A DNA stretch of 64,000 nt. It comes from Roseomonas sp. Lineage in GTDB: Bacteria > Pseudomonadota > Alphaproteobacteria > Acetobacterales > Acetobacteraceae. The stretch spans positions 274,255-338,254 of the forward strand of contig JADCFA010000008.1 of the NCBI GenBank assembly GCA_020249775.1. Direction: 5' to 3'. Shown here one piece after another: positions 8,325-17,277 of this stretch (position 1 is the stretch's first letter; every line of letters starts with the position of its first letter). Both the position numbers and the translations under genes were made by a program. Under the pieces are notes generated by a model. The model saw only the letters and a list, made by a program, of their open reading frames with translations, did no database searches and was not told the origin of the DNA.

Positions 8325-10289
8325 CTAACCGCCGATCTCCCCGCCATCCTTTTTCACAATGGCAATCACGGAAGGTCGCGGCGGCACACCTTCGGCAAAA
8401 TCCGGCCAGCGCGTGGACGGGCGTTCAAAGGTGGAACCAGCATCCTCACCCGGATGCTGGATTGCGAGGAAAATTGTTTTATTGTCCGGCGTGAAGCAGG
8501 GGCCGCAGACTTCCGCCCCGGTTGGCGCCTGATAGAAAAGCCGCGTCAGCGCGCGGCCATGGCCTGCAGTATCCGCCGCATAAAGCCCGTCCGCCACGCC
8601 TGAGGTTTCCGGCGCGCCATCGGTTGCGATCCAGATGCGGCCCTTCTTGTCGAAGGTGCAGTTATCGGGGCAGGACAGCCAGCCTTGATCGGATGTCGCG
8701 CGATGATATTGCGCGCCGGCATCAACCCCCGGCTTGCCGGCGGCGATGAAAATGCCCCAGCGCGCTTCGGTGGCGGCGTGGTCCACGCGCGCCGAGCCCG
8801 CACCGGGCGGTATGATTTCCACGATATGGCCATGCATATTGCGCGCGCGCGGATTGGCGCGATTGACCTGTTCAGCCGTGCGGCGGGAATTATTGGTCAG
8901 CATGACGTAGACGCGGCCATTGACGGGATTGGCTTCCACATCCTCTGGCCGGTCCATCGGTGTGGCACCCAAAAGATCAGCGGCGCGGCGCGCTTCAATC
9001 AGCACATCGGCCTGATCGGCGAAGCCATTCGCCGCTGTCAGCGGGCCTTGGCCATGCACAAGCGGGAGCCATTCCAGCTTGCCATCATCATGGAATTTAC
9101 CGACGTAGAGCGTGCCATCATCCAGCAAATCGCGATTGGCGGCGCGATCATTCGGGTTCCAGGGCCGGGCGGTGACGAATTTATAGACATATTCGAACCG
9201 CTCATCATCGCCGGAATAAAACACGACGCGACCATCGGCGCTGATCGCATGCGTGGCCCCTTCATGCTTGAAGCGGCCGAGCGCAGTGCGCTTCACCGGC
9301 ACGCTTTGCGGATCATAGGGATCGAATTCCACCACCCAGCCGAAGCGGAAGCTTTCATTGGCTTCCTTTTCCACATTGAAGCGATCCATATGGCGCCACC
9401 AATTATACCAGCTTTCACCGGCAATGCCGTAGCGGCGCATGATGGCCTGATGCGGTGTTTTGGCGGGATCGCCGCCGAAATAGCCGTTGAAATTTTCCTC
9501 ACCCGTCAGCACCGTGCCCCAGGGCGTATTGCCGCCGGCGCAGTTATTGAGCGTGCCAAGCACGCGCAGCCCCGCAGGATCAGCCGCGGTCTTCATGCGC
9601 GCCGCACCGGCGGCGGGGCCACTGATGCGCATGGCGGTTTCCGCCGTGATGCGCCGATTATGCGGCCCCGCCGGCACATAGCCCCAAACGCCGTTCGTGC
9701 GTTTCACTTCAATCACTGAAAGCCCATGCGCCATGGCTTCCGCGCGCGTCTGTTCCGCATTGGACCGCGTGCGCGATTCGCGGCCAGATCCCATGCCGGG
9801 AAACATCAGATTGGTATTGGTATATTCGTGATTGACCACAAGCAGCCCGTGATCCGCATTGGTGCTGCCGGCGGGAAGCGGGAAGAAATCAAGGTAGTCG
9901 TTGTTATAGCCGAATTGCAGCGCCTGGGCATCCGCTGTCACGCGCGTGGCATCAAAGGCAGGCGCGCCGGCCAGCACCGGATCACCCCAGCGGATTACGT
10001 TCTGGATTTCATAACCCTCAGCTACCGCATCACTCTGCGCCAATTGATGGCGCAATTCCGGAAAACTCAGGCTGGAGGGGCCGCCCTGACGTGGGATCAG
10101 GCCCTGCGCCTCGGCTTCAGGTGTCGCGGCCAAAGCGGCAAGCGCGGCACCGGCGGATAGCATCGCACGGCGGCCGAAGCGCGCGGCGATGATGTCACTG
10201 ATCGGTGCACGCGGATTGGGGTTGCTGCCGATATCCTCACTGGCGTCGAGGGCTTCGAAAGTATCGATATGTGATTGAGGATGCGCCAT
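8325..10289 (-). CDS. phoX: PhoX/DUF839-family phosphatase, Tat-exported
   Basis: A 654-residue PhoX-type protein. A twin-arginine signal (FGRRAMLSAGAALAALA, arginines 40-41) predicts export to the periplasm. The characteristic NNCAGGNTPWGTVLTGEEN stretch carries Cys250 and Glu264/265, matching the iron/calcium ligands of Pseudomonas PhoX, and the GRFKHEGA and YSGDDERFEYVY motifs are also present. PhoX enzymes release phosphate from monoesters. GGGAGA ahead of the ATG supports the start. A second, degenerate paralogue lies at 11734-13206, separated by a DUF3644 gene. Confidence 0.88.
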   Translation of the reverse strand: MAHPQSHIDTFEALDASEDIGSNPNPRAPISDIIAARFGRRAMLSAGAALAALAATPEAEAQGLIPRQGGPSSLSFPELRHQLAQSDAVAEGYEIQNVIRWGDPVLAGAPAFDATRVTADAQALQFGYNNDYLDFFPLPAGSTNADHGLLVVNHEYTNTNLMFPGMGSGRESRTRSNAEQTRAEAMAHGLSVIEVKRTNGVWGYVPAGPHNRRITAETAMRISGPAAGAARMKTAADPAGLRVLGTLNNCAGGNTPWGTVLTGEENFNGYFGGDPAKTPHQAIMRRYGIAGESWYNWWRHMDRFNVEKEANESFRFGWVVEFDPYDPQSVPVKRTALGRFKHEGATHAISADGRVVFYSGDDERFEYVYKFVTARPWNPNDRAANRDLLDDGTLYVGKFHDDGKLEWLPLVHGQGPLTAANGFADQADVLIEARRAADLLGATPMDRPEDVEANPVNGRVYVMLTNNSRRTAEQVNRANPRARNMHGHIVEIIPPGAGSARVDHAATEARWGIFIAAGKPGVDAGAQYHRATSDQGWLSCPDNCTFDKKGRIWIATDGAPETSGVADGLYAADTAGHGRALTRLFYQAPTGAEVCGPCFTPDNKTIFLAIQHPGEDAGSTFERPSTRWPDFAEGVPPRPSVIAIVKKDGGEIGG

Positions 10290-10445
10290 TTCTGTCTCCC
10301 GTCTCGGTAGAATATATCGTAAAGACTACCCCAAAGAGAATGCGACGCAAACAAAAGCACCAAATCGTGAACCTTTTATGACACTTTACTTCAGTCTAGC
10401 AAAATAGCTTAAGCAAGAAACATCGGACTACAGGTTGTTGGCAAG

Positions 10446-11678
10446 TTAGGTGGTTGGAGTGGTGGTTTTTTTCGAGCGGTATCTTTCAGGATGTTTTTGG
10501 CACTCCTCCCGCACTCGTGTCAGCCATGAATCATACCAGCACCATACCTTGCCAACCGCCACAGCGCCGTAGCCCTTCGCTGGGTCTTTTGCACCGAGGT
10601 TTTTCCAAAGTTTTGTGTGACTATCCATCGTGAACAGATCCCATCCCTCAGCCTTAACCATAGAAACAATTTCGCTGGGTAAGTACTTGCGCTTCTCGAC
10701 TTCCTTCAAGATAAGATTAAATTTCTCTGCTATATCTGAGTCCGGTGGGACCAACTCTACTGCCAGATCAGCATTTTGAGCGCGATTGACGGTTTTGTGA
10801 AACATGTAGACTCGAAATGCAAACCGAGGATCGACCTGTTGCTCTGGTGTCAGTTCACGCTCAAACGCGTCCATCATCGTTTCGACATGCCTAGGCAGGT
10901 TTGTAGCCTTCTTCAGAATCGCGCGCTGATCAGGGCTGAAGGTGACGAACTGTAGCGCGATTGGGAGACGGCGTTCCAGGGCATATTGCGCGCCGAACAG
11001 CGCCTTGATTGCATCATTAAAATTGATGCAACAGGCCTGCAGCTTAGCACTGATTGCGTCATCAATCCGAGTAGTGGAACGATGTTCAATTTCGTGTCGC
11101 AGCCCGATCAGAAAGGTTAGATTATCTCTTGTGCCCTTTTCGACGGGACAACGAGCATGTTTTAGAGACTGCGATAAGTCCCAATATTTTTCAGCGCCGC
11201 ATGGAGTTTTCAGAACTGTTTTTTGCCCGTTCTCATTTTTGATGTAACGATAGTCGACGCCCTCTCGTTTAAACCACGCGTGTAGAAGATAAGTCCAGGC
11301 GATGATCGCAGTAACAATAAACAATTCCGCCCGAAAGGTCAGCCCAGCACCATTGAACGTTTGAACCGCAGCAATCATCGCCTCGCGCGCCTTGATGAGC
11401 AGCTCGTCGCCTCTCAGCGACAATCCTGTTTCAACATCAACCTCTGGCCATGATGCGATAAAGTTTTCCAATTGCTCGGGGGATGCGGCTTTAATGATAG
11501 CGTGTTTCTTCTCGTTGCGAATTTCGCCGACAGCACGATGGTTCACCGACCGTGTAGGCCGTGTAAAATACGCCAGGATATCCTGGTCAGTTGGCCAGCG
11601 CCCATCGGCCATCATCGCTTTGATAAGTGCTATCTCCCAACGCTCAAGTTTGTTTCCGGGCCTACGAACTGGCATCAC
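10446..11678 (-). CDS. DUF3644-domain protein with HEPN-like R-x4-H motif
   Basis: A 410-residue protein matching the DUF3644 pattern as I recognise it: an N-terminal helical part with RWEIALIKAMMADG, helices around RAELFIVTAIIAWTYLLHAW, and GLRHEIEHR (Arg194, His199). The last fits the R-x4-6-H active-site motif of HEPN RNases, which is an inference. Base composition is visibly more AT-rich and codons less biased than in the neighbours, suggesting recent acquisition. It sits alone between two PhoX paralogues with no toxin-antitoxin or restriction partner. Function is unknown; a defence or RNase role is only a hypothesis. Confidence 0.7.
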   Translation of the reverse strand: MMPVRRPGNKLERWEIALIKAMMADGRWPTDQDILAYFTRPTRSVNHRAVGEIRNEKKHAIIKAASPEQLENFIASWPEVDVETGLSLRGDELLIKAREAMIAAVQTFNGAGLTFRAELFIVTAIIAWTYLLHAWFKREGVDYRYIKNENGQKTVLKTPCGAEKYWDLSQSLKHARCPVEKGTRDNLTFLIGLRHEIEHRSTTRIDDAISAKLQACCINFNDAIKALFGAQYALERRLPIALQFVTFSPDQRAILKKATNLPRHVETMMDAFERELTPEQQVDPRFAFRVYMFHKTVNRAQNADLAVELVPPDSDIAEKFNLILKEVEKRKYLPSEIVSMVKAEGWDLFTMDSHTKLWKNLGAKDPAKGYGAVAVGKVWCWYDSWLTRVREECQKHPERYRSKKTTTPTT

Positions 11679-11733
11679 AGATGTCCCTGTATCAACCTTT
11701 GGAGCGACTTCGCCGACCGTGGTTTTTCAAGTC

Positions 11734-13206
11734 TCACGCCGCTTTCGTCAACGCCACCACCCCGCCGCGCGGTGGCTCGCCTTCGCGAAAATGCGGCCAG
11801 CGGCTGCGCGGTGTGGCGAATTGTGCGCCCATGCCAGCGCCCGGATGCGCGACACCGGCAACCCAGGCGGTAGCACCGGGCACCGAGGCCACGCCGCCCA
11901 AAGCGGCGCCGAGCGGCGTGACATAGGCAAGGCTGGGTTCACCCCGCGCGCGGCCTTCCAACGCCAGCACGTAAAGCGCATCTGGCAAGGCGCTGTCGCG
12001 CGCTGGCTGCGCCGTGCCGACCAGCAGATTGCCCTGCCCATCAAGACATAGGCTTGAAGGCGCAACCGGCCAGGCGGGGACCAGTGCGGGTTCTCGCCCT
12101 GGGCGCGGGCGTGGCGGCACGCGGCCTTCCATCAGGTTTTCCACAATCGCGGTATCGCCGGCGGGATCGCGTGCGGCAAACAGAATCTCCACCACCGCGC
12201 CCGCCGGGTTGCGCGGAATCTCGCGCAACGCCAGGCAAAGCCGCGCGCCATTCGGGTCCAACGCCAGCGCAACAGGCCGACCGAGGCTATTTGCCCCGCG
12301 CGCCACCGCCGCGCCATAGGGTTCCGCATCGGCCGGCAGCGCGATCCAGCGCAAGGTTCCGGCTTCAAACCGCGCGGTGTAGAGCGTGCCGTGATCAAGT
12401 GCATTCGCGTCCGTTGCCGGCCCATCGGAGATGAAGCGCCACAACAAACCAGCTTCCCGCCCATCCGCGAGGAACACTACGGCGCGACCATCGGCTGACA
12501 GTGCTGCCGCGACATCGCGCGCGGCAAGCCCGCCAAGCGCTATGCGCTTCACCGGCACGGATTGCGGTTCAAACGGGTCAAGTTCGACCACATGGCCGGC
12601 CTGCGCTGCCTCCACGCCGGGTAGGCGCCGCGCCCAGGCCGCGCCCTCGCCTTCGGTCAGCAGCAGGCTGCCCCAGGGCGTTGCTGAACCGCCGGTTACG
12701 CCAAACACGCCCCGCGCCGGCCCACCCGCGCCGCCCATGCGGCAGAGTGTGCGCGCATGCAGGCGACGCATCTGAAAGCCGCCTTCCGTCACCAGCCAGA
12801 CGCCGCCGCGGCGCTGGATATTGATCAGGCTTGCCCCCTGCATGGCGCCGGCGATCTCGGCCTGATCCCGCCCATCGGGGAAGGCCATGGCAGGGTCGAG
12901 TGTCGGGTGGCCCACCGCCAGCACGGCGCGCGGGATGCCATCCTCGACACGCGGGGAAGCAAGTGCGGCCACCACGCGCGTATCCCAGCCGAATTGTCCC
13001 TCAGCGGCTGCAAGATTAGGCGCAAGTGGTGCGAAGGGCGGCGCGTCATAGGCAACGCGATCGCCCCATTGGATGAGCAAATCGCGCTTAAGGCCCGCAC
13101 TCGGCGCATCATCCAGCCGCTGCGCGATACCAGGCGCGCCCTGCGCGAAGGCGCGCGCGGCAGGGAGGGCCGCCGCACCCGCCAGCAGGGCGCGGCGGTG
13201 GATCAC
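11734..13206 (-). CDS. Degenerate PhoX/DUF839 paralogue coupled to the bisC-like gene
   Basis: A 490-residue DUF839 protein. The GTG at 13206 is chosen because it overlaps the upstream stop (GTGA) and starts a Tat-like signal (VIHRRALLAGAAALPAARAFA). It shares TPWGSLLL, EPQSVPVKRIALGG and the overall order with the PhoX at 8325, but the positions holding Cys and Glu ligands there read GVTGGSATPWG and TEGEG here, and GDDERFEYVY has become ADGREAGLLW. It is therefore probably not an active PhoX-type metallophosphatase. Coupling to a molybdoenzyme gene suggests a shared function, unknown. Confidence 0.82.
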   Translation of the reverse strand: MIHRRALLAGAAALPAARAFAQGAPGIAQRLDDAPSAGLKRDLLIQWGDRVAYDAPPFAPLAPNLAAAEGQFGWDTRVVAALASPRVEDGIPRAVLAVGHPTLDPAMAFPDGRDQAEIAGAMQGASLINIQRRGGVWLVTEGGFQMRRLHARTLCRMGGAGGPARGVFGVTGGSATPWGSLLLTEGEGAAWARRLPGVEAAQAGHVVELDPFEPQSVPVKRIALGGLAARDVAAALSADGRAVVFLADGREAGLLWRFISDGPATDANALDHGTLYTARFEAGTLRWIALPADAEPYGAAVARGANSLGRPVALALDPNGARLCLALREIPRNPAGAVVEILFAARDPAGDTAIVENLMEGRVPPRPRPGREPALVPAWPVAPSSLCLDGQGNLLVGTAQPARDSALPDALYVLALEGRARGEPSLAYVTPLGAALGGVASVPGATAWVAGVAHPGAGMGAQFATPRSRWPHFREGEPPRGGVVALTKAA

Positions 13207-15515
13207 GGCGCTTCCTCGATCAGCGGTGGCAAATGCACGCGCACGGGCGGCAAGGGCGCGGTCCATTTCTCAACCTCGATCAGGCAGGATTGCGCTGAGG
13301 GGCCCTGGCCGAGCTTGGAGGTGCCGATATCCGCCGTCAGCACATTTGGATTGCCATGCACGCACATGCTGCCGGGCACGCCAGGTTCCAGCGGATCATA
13401 CCAGGCGCCGGTCGCCATCATGGCGACACCGCGCATGAGGCCAGGATCAAGCCGCAAGCCACCAAGGCAGGCGCCACGATCATTAAACACGCGCACAATA
13501 TCGCCATCCTTCAGGCCGCGCGCGGCAGCATCTTCCGGATTGAGCATAATGGGCTCCCGCCCCGCGATCTTGTTTGCTGCCGAGATGCGCCCCGTATCCA
13601 ATTGCCCATGCAGGCGCGTGGCCGGTTGAAAGGACAGCAGATGCAAGGGATGGCGCTTGGCTTCTGCCGCGCCCAGCCATTCGCGCGGTGCGATCCAGAC
13701 CGGATGGCCCGGCGCGTCATCATAGCCGAAGCTTGCGACGGTTTCGCTGAACAACTCGACCTTGCCGGAAGGTGTGTCGAGTGGGTTGTTGTCCGGATCG
13801 GCGGCGAAATCGGCAAATTGGGTGTATTCCTCGCCACGTGCCGGTGCATCGGCTTCCCAAAAACCCTTTTCCCAAAAAGTGTCGAAATCCGGCGTTTCCT
13901 GGCCCATGCGCGCGCAATGCCGCCGCCAGCTTTCATACAAGTGGCGCAGCCAGGCTTCTTCATTGCGCTGTTCGGTGAAGCGTTCGCGGTAGCCCAATTC
14001 TTCCGCGATATCGGCGAGCATATCGTGATCATTGCGCGCCTGCCCGACCGGTTCGATGGCCTTGTGCATGGCGCGCAGGAAACGGTCGCGCCCGCTGCTT
14101 GCGATATCATTGCGTTCCAGCGTGGTGGTGGCGGGCAGCACGATATCGGCGTGGCGCGCCAGCGATGTCCACCAGGGTTCCTGCACGATGATGGTCTCGG
14201 CCTGCGCCCAGGCGCGCAGCATGCGGTTCAAATCCTGATGGTGATGGAAGGGATTGCCGCCGGCCCACCAAATGATGCGCGTATCGGGGAATTGCAGCAC
14301 GCGGCCATTGAAGTGATGCTCGCCGCCCGGGTTTTCCAGCATTTCCGTAATGCGCGCGACGGGGATGAAGAAGCCGGTGGGGTTGGGTGTGGCCGGCATG
14401 GCGAAGCTTGGCACTTCGCGCCTGGGATGGCCCATGCCATTTACGCTGCCATAGCCGAAAGCAACCCCTTGGCCCTGTTTGCCGATCAGCCCGAGCATGG
14501 CGGCAAGCGCGGTCAGCATCCAATAGGGTTGCTCCCCGTAATCGGCGCGCTGCAAGGACCAGGTCGCGGTCAGCATCGCGGGCTGGGTCGCGATTTCGGC
14601 GGTGAGCTTGCGGATGGTCTCGGCCGGGATGGTGGTGATCGGCGCGGCCCATTCCGGTGTTTTCGCCACGCCATCTCTTTCGCCCGTGATATAGGCGCGG
14701 AGCTTGTCCCAACCGACGCAATGTGTGGCGAGGAATTTCTTATCCTCCCACCCGCGTGCCAGGATTTCATGACCCATGGCAAGCAATAGCGCGGTATCCG
14801 TGCCGGGGCGGATCGGTGTCCATTCCGCGCCGGCCCAATCCGGCACATCCGCCCGCGCGGGGGAGATTTGCAGAAAGCGCAAGCCTGCCGCAGCGGCAGC
14901 GCGCAAATTCATTTCATTGCTATGCTGGCCTGCCCCGCCTGAGGTGACATAGCCATTGCGAATGGGCAGCCCACCGAGGCAGAGCATCACCTTCGAATAG
15001 CGCGTGATCGCCGCCCAATCCGTGACCTTGCCAAGCAGCACTTCATTGGTGCCAAGGATATGCGGCAACAGCGCCTGCGCCGCGGCATAGGAATAGGCAT
15101 TGACCTGCCCCGTATAGCCACCGCCAAGCCCGAGGAAGCGTTGCAATTGGCTCCGCGCATGATGAAATCGCCCGGCGGAGGACCAGCCATAGGACCCGCC
15201 CATGATGGATTTCGGCCCAGCCTCGGCGCGCACGCGGCGAGTTTCTTCCGCGACCAGCCGCACCGCCTTGTCCCAGGACACCGGCACAAAGGGATCACCC
15301 CCGCGGAGCGCCCCGCGTCGGCGGCCTTCCAGCCAGCCCTTGCGCACATAGGGGCGGTCTATCCGCGCCGCGCTATGCACTGCATCTGGCATGGCTTCGA
15401 TCAGCGAACCGGGGAAAGGGTCCCGATGGAAGGGCTTTACCCCCACCAGCCGGCCATTTTCCACCACCGCGTCAAAGCTGCCCCAATGGGCGGCATGGGG
15501 TTTGATTTCGGTCAT
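13203..15515 (-). CDS. Molybdopterin oxidoreductase, biotin/DMSO/TMAO sulfoxide reductase type (BisC-like)
   Basis: A 770-residue enzyme of the DMSO reductase family. GGSYGWSSAGRFHHARSQLQ (residues 106-125) is the segment carrying the serine ligand to molybdenum in the DMSO/TMAO/BisC group. There is no N-terminal Fe-S cysteine motif and no Tat signal, which points to the cytoplasmic BisC-like branch reducing S- or N-oxides. LQFPDTRIIWWAGGNPFHHH is the conserved middle region. GGAGG six bases before the ATG supports the start. The stop overlaps the PhoX-like gene by 4 bases. Confidence 0.88.
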   Translation of the reverse strand: MTEIKPHAAHWGSFDAVVENGRLVGVKPFHRDPFPGSLIEAMPDAVHSAARIDRPYVRKGWLEGRRRGALRGGDPFVPVSWDKAVRLVAEETRRVRAEAGPKSIMGGSYGWSSAGRFHHARSQLQRFLGLGGGYTGQVNAYSYAAAQALLPHILGTNEVLLGKVTDWAAITRYSKVMLCLGGLPIRNGYVTSGGAGQHSNEMNLRAAAAAGLRFLQISPARADVPDWAGAEWTPIRPGTDTALLLAMGHEILARGWEDKKFLATHCVGWDKLRAYITGERDGVAKTPEWAAPITTIPAETIRKLTAEIATQPAMLTATWSLQRADYGEQPYWMLTALAAMLGLIGKQGQGVAFGYGSVNGMGHPRREVPSFAMPATPNPTGFFIPVARITEMLENPGGEHHFNGRVLQFPDTRIIWWAGGNPFHHHQDLNRMLRAWAQAETIIVQEPWWTSLARHADIVLPATTTLERNDIASSGRDRFLRAMHKAIEPVGQARNDHDMLADIAEELGYRERFTEQRNEEAWLRHLYESWRRHCARMGQETPDFDTFWEKGFWEADAPARGEEYTQFADFAADPDNNPLDTPSGKVELFSETVASFGYDDAPGHPVWIAPREWLGAAEAKRHPLHLLSFQPATRLHGQLDTGRISAANKIAGREPIMLNPEDAAARGLKDGDIVRVFNDRGACLGGLRLDPGLMRGVAMMATGAWYDPLEPGVPGSMCVHGNPNVLTADIGTSKLGQGPSAQSCLIEVEKWTAPLPPVRVHLPPLIEEAP

Positions 15516-15635
15516 GAGATGCCTCCGTTCCGGTAATGTGGCGCGCAGCGAGGCTCAGGGCAACGCTTTCCTCTTGGGGATTGGGCCAAGGCGTGCCTTA
15601 ATTGGGGTTCTACCAAGGTTCGAGGAAGCCAGAAC

Positions 15636-17036
15636 ATGACCCCGCCCCGCAATTCCAATGCCGTTCGCGACATTGCCAATGTGCTGCACCCCTATACCGA
15701 CGCCAAGGCGCATCAGGTGAATGGCCCGTTGGTGATCAGCCGCGGCAAGGGCGTGCGCATTTTTGACGATCAGGGGAAGGAATATATCGAAGCCATGGCG
15801 GGGCTGTGGTGCACATCCCTGGGCTTTGACAATGAACGCCTGGTGCAGGCCGCGGCCAACCAGATGCGGAAGCTTCCCTTCTATCATTCCTTCACGGCCA
15901 AATCGCATGAGCCGATGATTGACCTGGCCGAGATGCTGATTGAGCGTGCGCCCGTGCCGATGAGCAAGGTGTTCTTCGCCAATTCAGGGTCTGAGGCGAA
16001 TGACAGCGCGATCAAGATGATCTGGTACATGAATAACGCGATTGGCCGGCCAGAGAAGAAGAAGCTGATTGCGCGGCTGAAGGGCTATCACGGCATTACG
16101 CTGGCGGCGGCTTCCCTCACGGGGCTTCCCGCCAATCACAAGCTATTTGATGCGCCAATCGCGGGCGGGCGTTTCCATCACGTTGGCACGCCGCATCATT
16201 ACCACAATGCGAAGCCGGGCGAATCGGAAGAAGATTTCGCGACACGCCTCGCGGAAGAATTGGACGCCTATATCATCAATGAAGGGCCGGAGACGGTGGC
16301 GGCCTTCTGGGCGGAACCGACCATGGGGGCGGGTGGCGTGATTGTGCCACCGCGCACCTATTTCGAGAAAATCCAGGCCGTGCTGAAGAAGCATGATGTG
16401 CTGTTTGTGGCCGATGAGGTGATTTGCGGTTTTGGCCGCACCGGCAATTACTGGGGCTGCCAGACCTTTGGCATCACGCCGGATATTCTGGTTTGCGCCA
16501 AGGCGCTGTCCTCATCCTATCTGCCGATTTCGGCTGTGATGGTGAATGAACGGGTCTTCCAGGGCATTGCGGAAGGGTCTTCCGCCGTTGGCACCTGGGG
16601 CCATGGTTTTACCTATTCCGGGCATCCGGTGGCCGCCGCGGTCGCGATTGAGACGCTGAAAATCTATGATGAGATTGATCTGATCGGCCATGTGAAATCC
16701 GTGGGGCCGCATCTGCAGGCCGAATTGCAGCGCCGCTTCGCCAATCACCCGATGGTGGGGGAAGTGCGCGGTGTTGGCATGGTGGGCGCGATTGAATTGG
16801 TGGAAGACAAGGCTGCCAAGAAAAACTTCGACCCCGCGCGCAAGATCGGCCCGCGTTTGGTCAAGCTTGGCGAAGAACAGGGCGTGATCCTGCGCGCCAT
16901 GATGAATGACAGCATCGGCTTCTCCCCGCCGCTGGTCATCACCAAGGATGAGGTGACGGAAATGCTGGACCGCGTTGACCGTTCGCTGGATGCGCTTTCG
17001 GTCGAGCTGCGGCGGGAGAGTATTGCGGCGGTGTGA
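15636..17036 (+). CDS. Class III (omega) aminotransferase, PLP-dependent
   Basis: A 466-residue fold-type I aminotransferase. The start is supported by GAGGAAG. SGSEANDSAIKMIWYMNNA holds the cofactor phosphate-binding residues, LFVADEVICGFGRTG holds the PLP-pyridine aspartate, and AKALSSSYLPISAV carries the Schiff-base lysine. It resembles the beta-alanine/putrescine/taurine-pyruvate transaminase group; the exact amino donor cannot be read. It stands alone, divergent from the bisC-like gene, with a strong terminator after its stop. Confidence 0.9.
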   Translation: MTPPRNSNAVRDIANVLHPYTDAKAHQVNGPLVISRGKGVRIFDDQGKEYIEAMAGLWCTSLGFDNERLVQAAANQMRKLPFYHSFTAKSHEPMIDLAEMLIERAPVPMSKVFFANSGSEANDSAIKMIWYMNNAIGRPEKKKLIARLKGYHGITLAAASLTGLPANHKLFDAPIAGGRFHHVGTPHHYHNAKPGESEEDFATRLAEELDAYIINEGPETVAAFWAEPTMGAGGVIVPPRTYFEKIQAVLKKHDVLFVADEVICGFGRTGNYWGCQTFGITPDILVCAKALSSSYLPISAVMVNERVFQGIAEGSSAVGTWGHGFTYSGHPVAAAVAIETLKIYDEIDLIGHVKSVGPHLQAELQRRFANHPMVGEVRGVGMVGAIELVEDKAAKKNFDPARKIGPRLVKLGEEQGVILRAMMNDSIGFSPPLVITKDEVTEMLDRVDRSLDALSVELRRESIAAV

Positions 17037-17061
17037 TATCGCCCTGTGTATGGCTGGAAAG

Positions 17062-17091
17062 CCCCGGTGCCGCTGGTGCCGGGGTTTTTTT
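17062..17091 (+). terminator. Rho-independent terminator of the aminotransferase gene
   Basis: A 10-bp stem, CCCCGGTGCC with GGTGCCGGGG (two G-U pairs), a 3-base loop, then a run of seven T. It begins 26 bases after the stop codon. Confidence 0.9.
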
Positions 17092-17277
17092 ATGTCTGGT
17101 TTTTGAAACAAAATAACATTTGAATTGAGAGTTGGTTCTCGCGATATGGATAGGGCACGGAGAACTTCAGAGCCGGGTTCGCAGCTTGAGCTGGGTTAGG
17201 CGCCTAGTCAGTGACGCACCCGCTCAGAGCAACCTCTCGAGGCGATTCGAAACAGAATCGAGGAGCATTATAGTTTT

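Noticed and set aside
10340..10385. Possible Pho box before the PhoX gene (GTGTCAT-N4-GGTTCAC on the minus strand)
   Set aside because: The first half resembles CTGTCAT (6 of 7) but the second matches only 3 of 7, too weak to support PhoB control.
12757..14789. Plus-strand frames of 290 and 477 codons opposite the PhoX-like and bisC-like genes
   Set aside because: Their reality is excluded by conserved molybdoenzyme and DUF839 motifs on the other strand.
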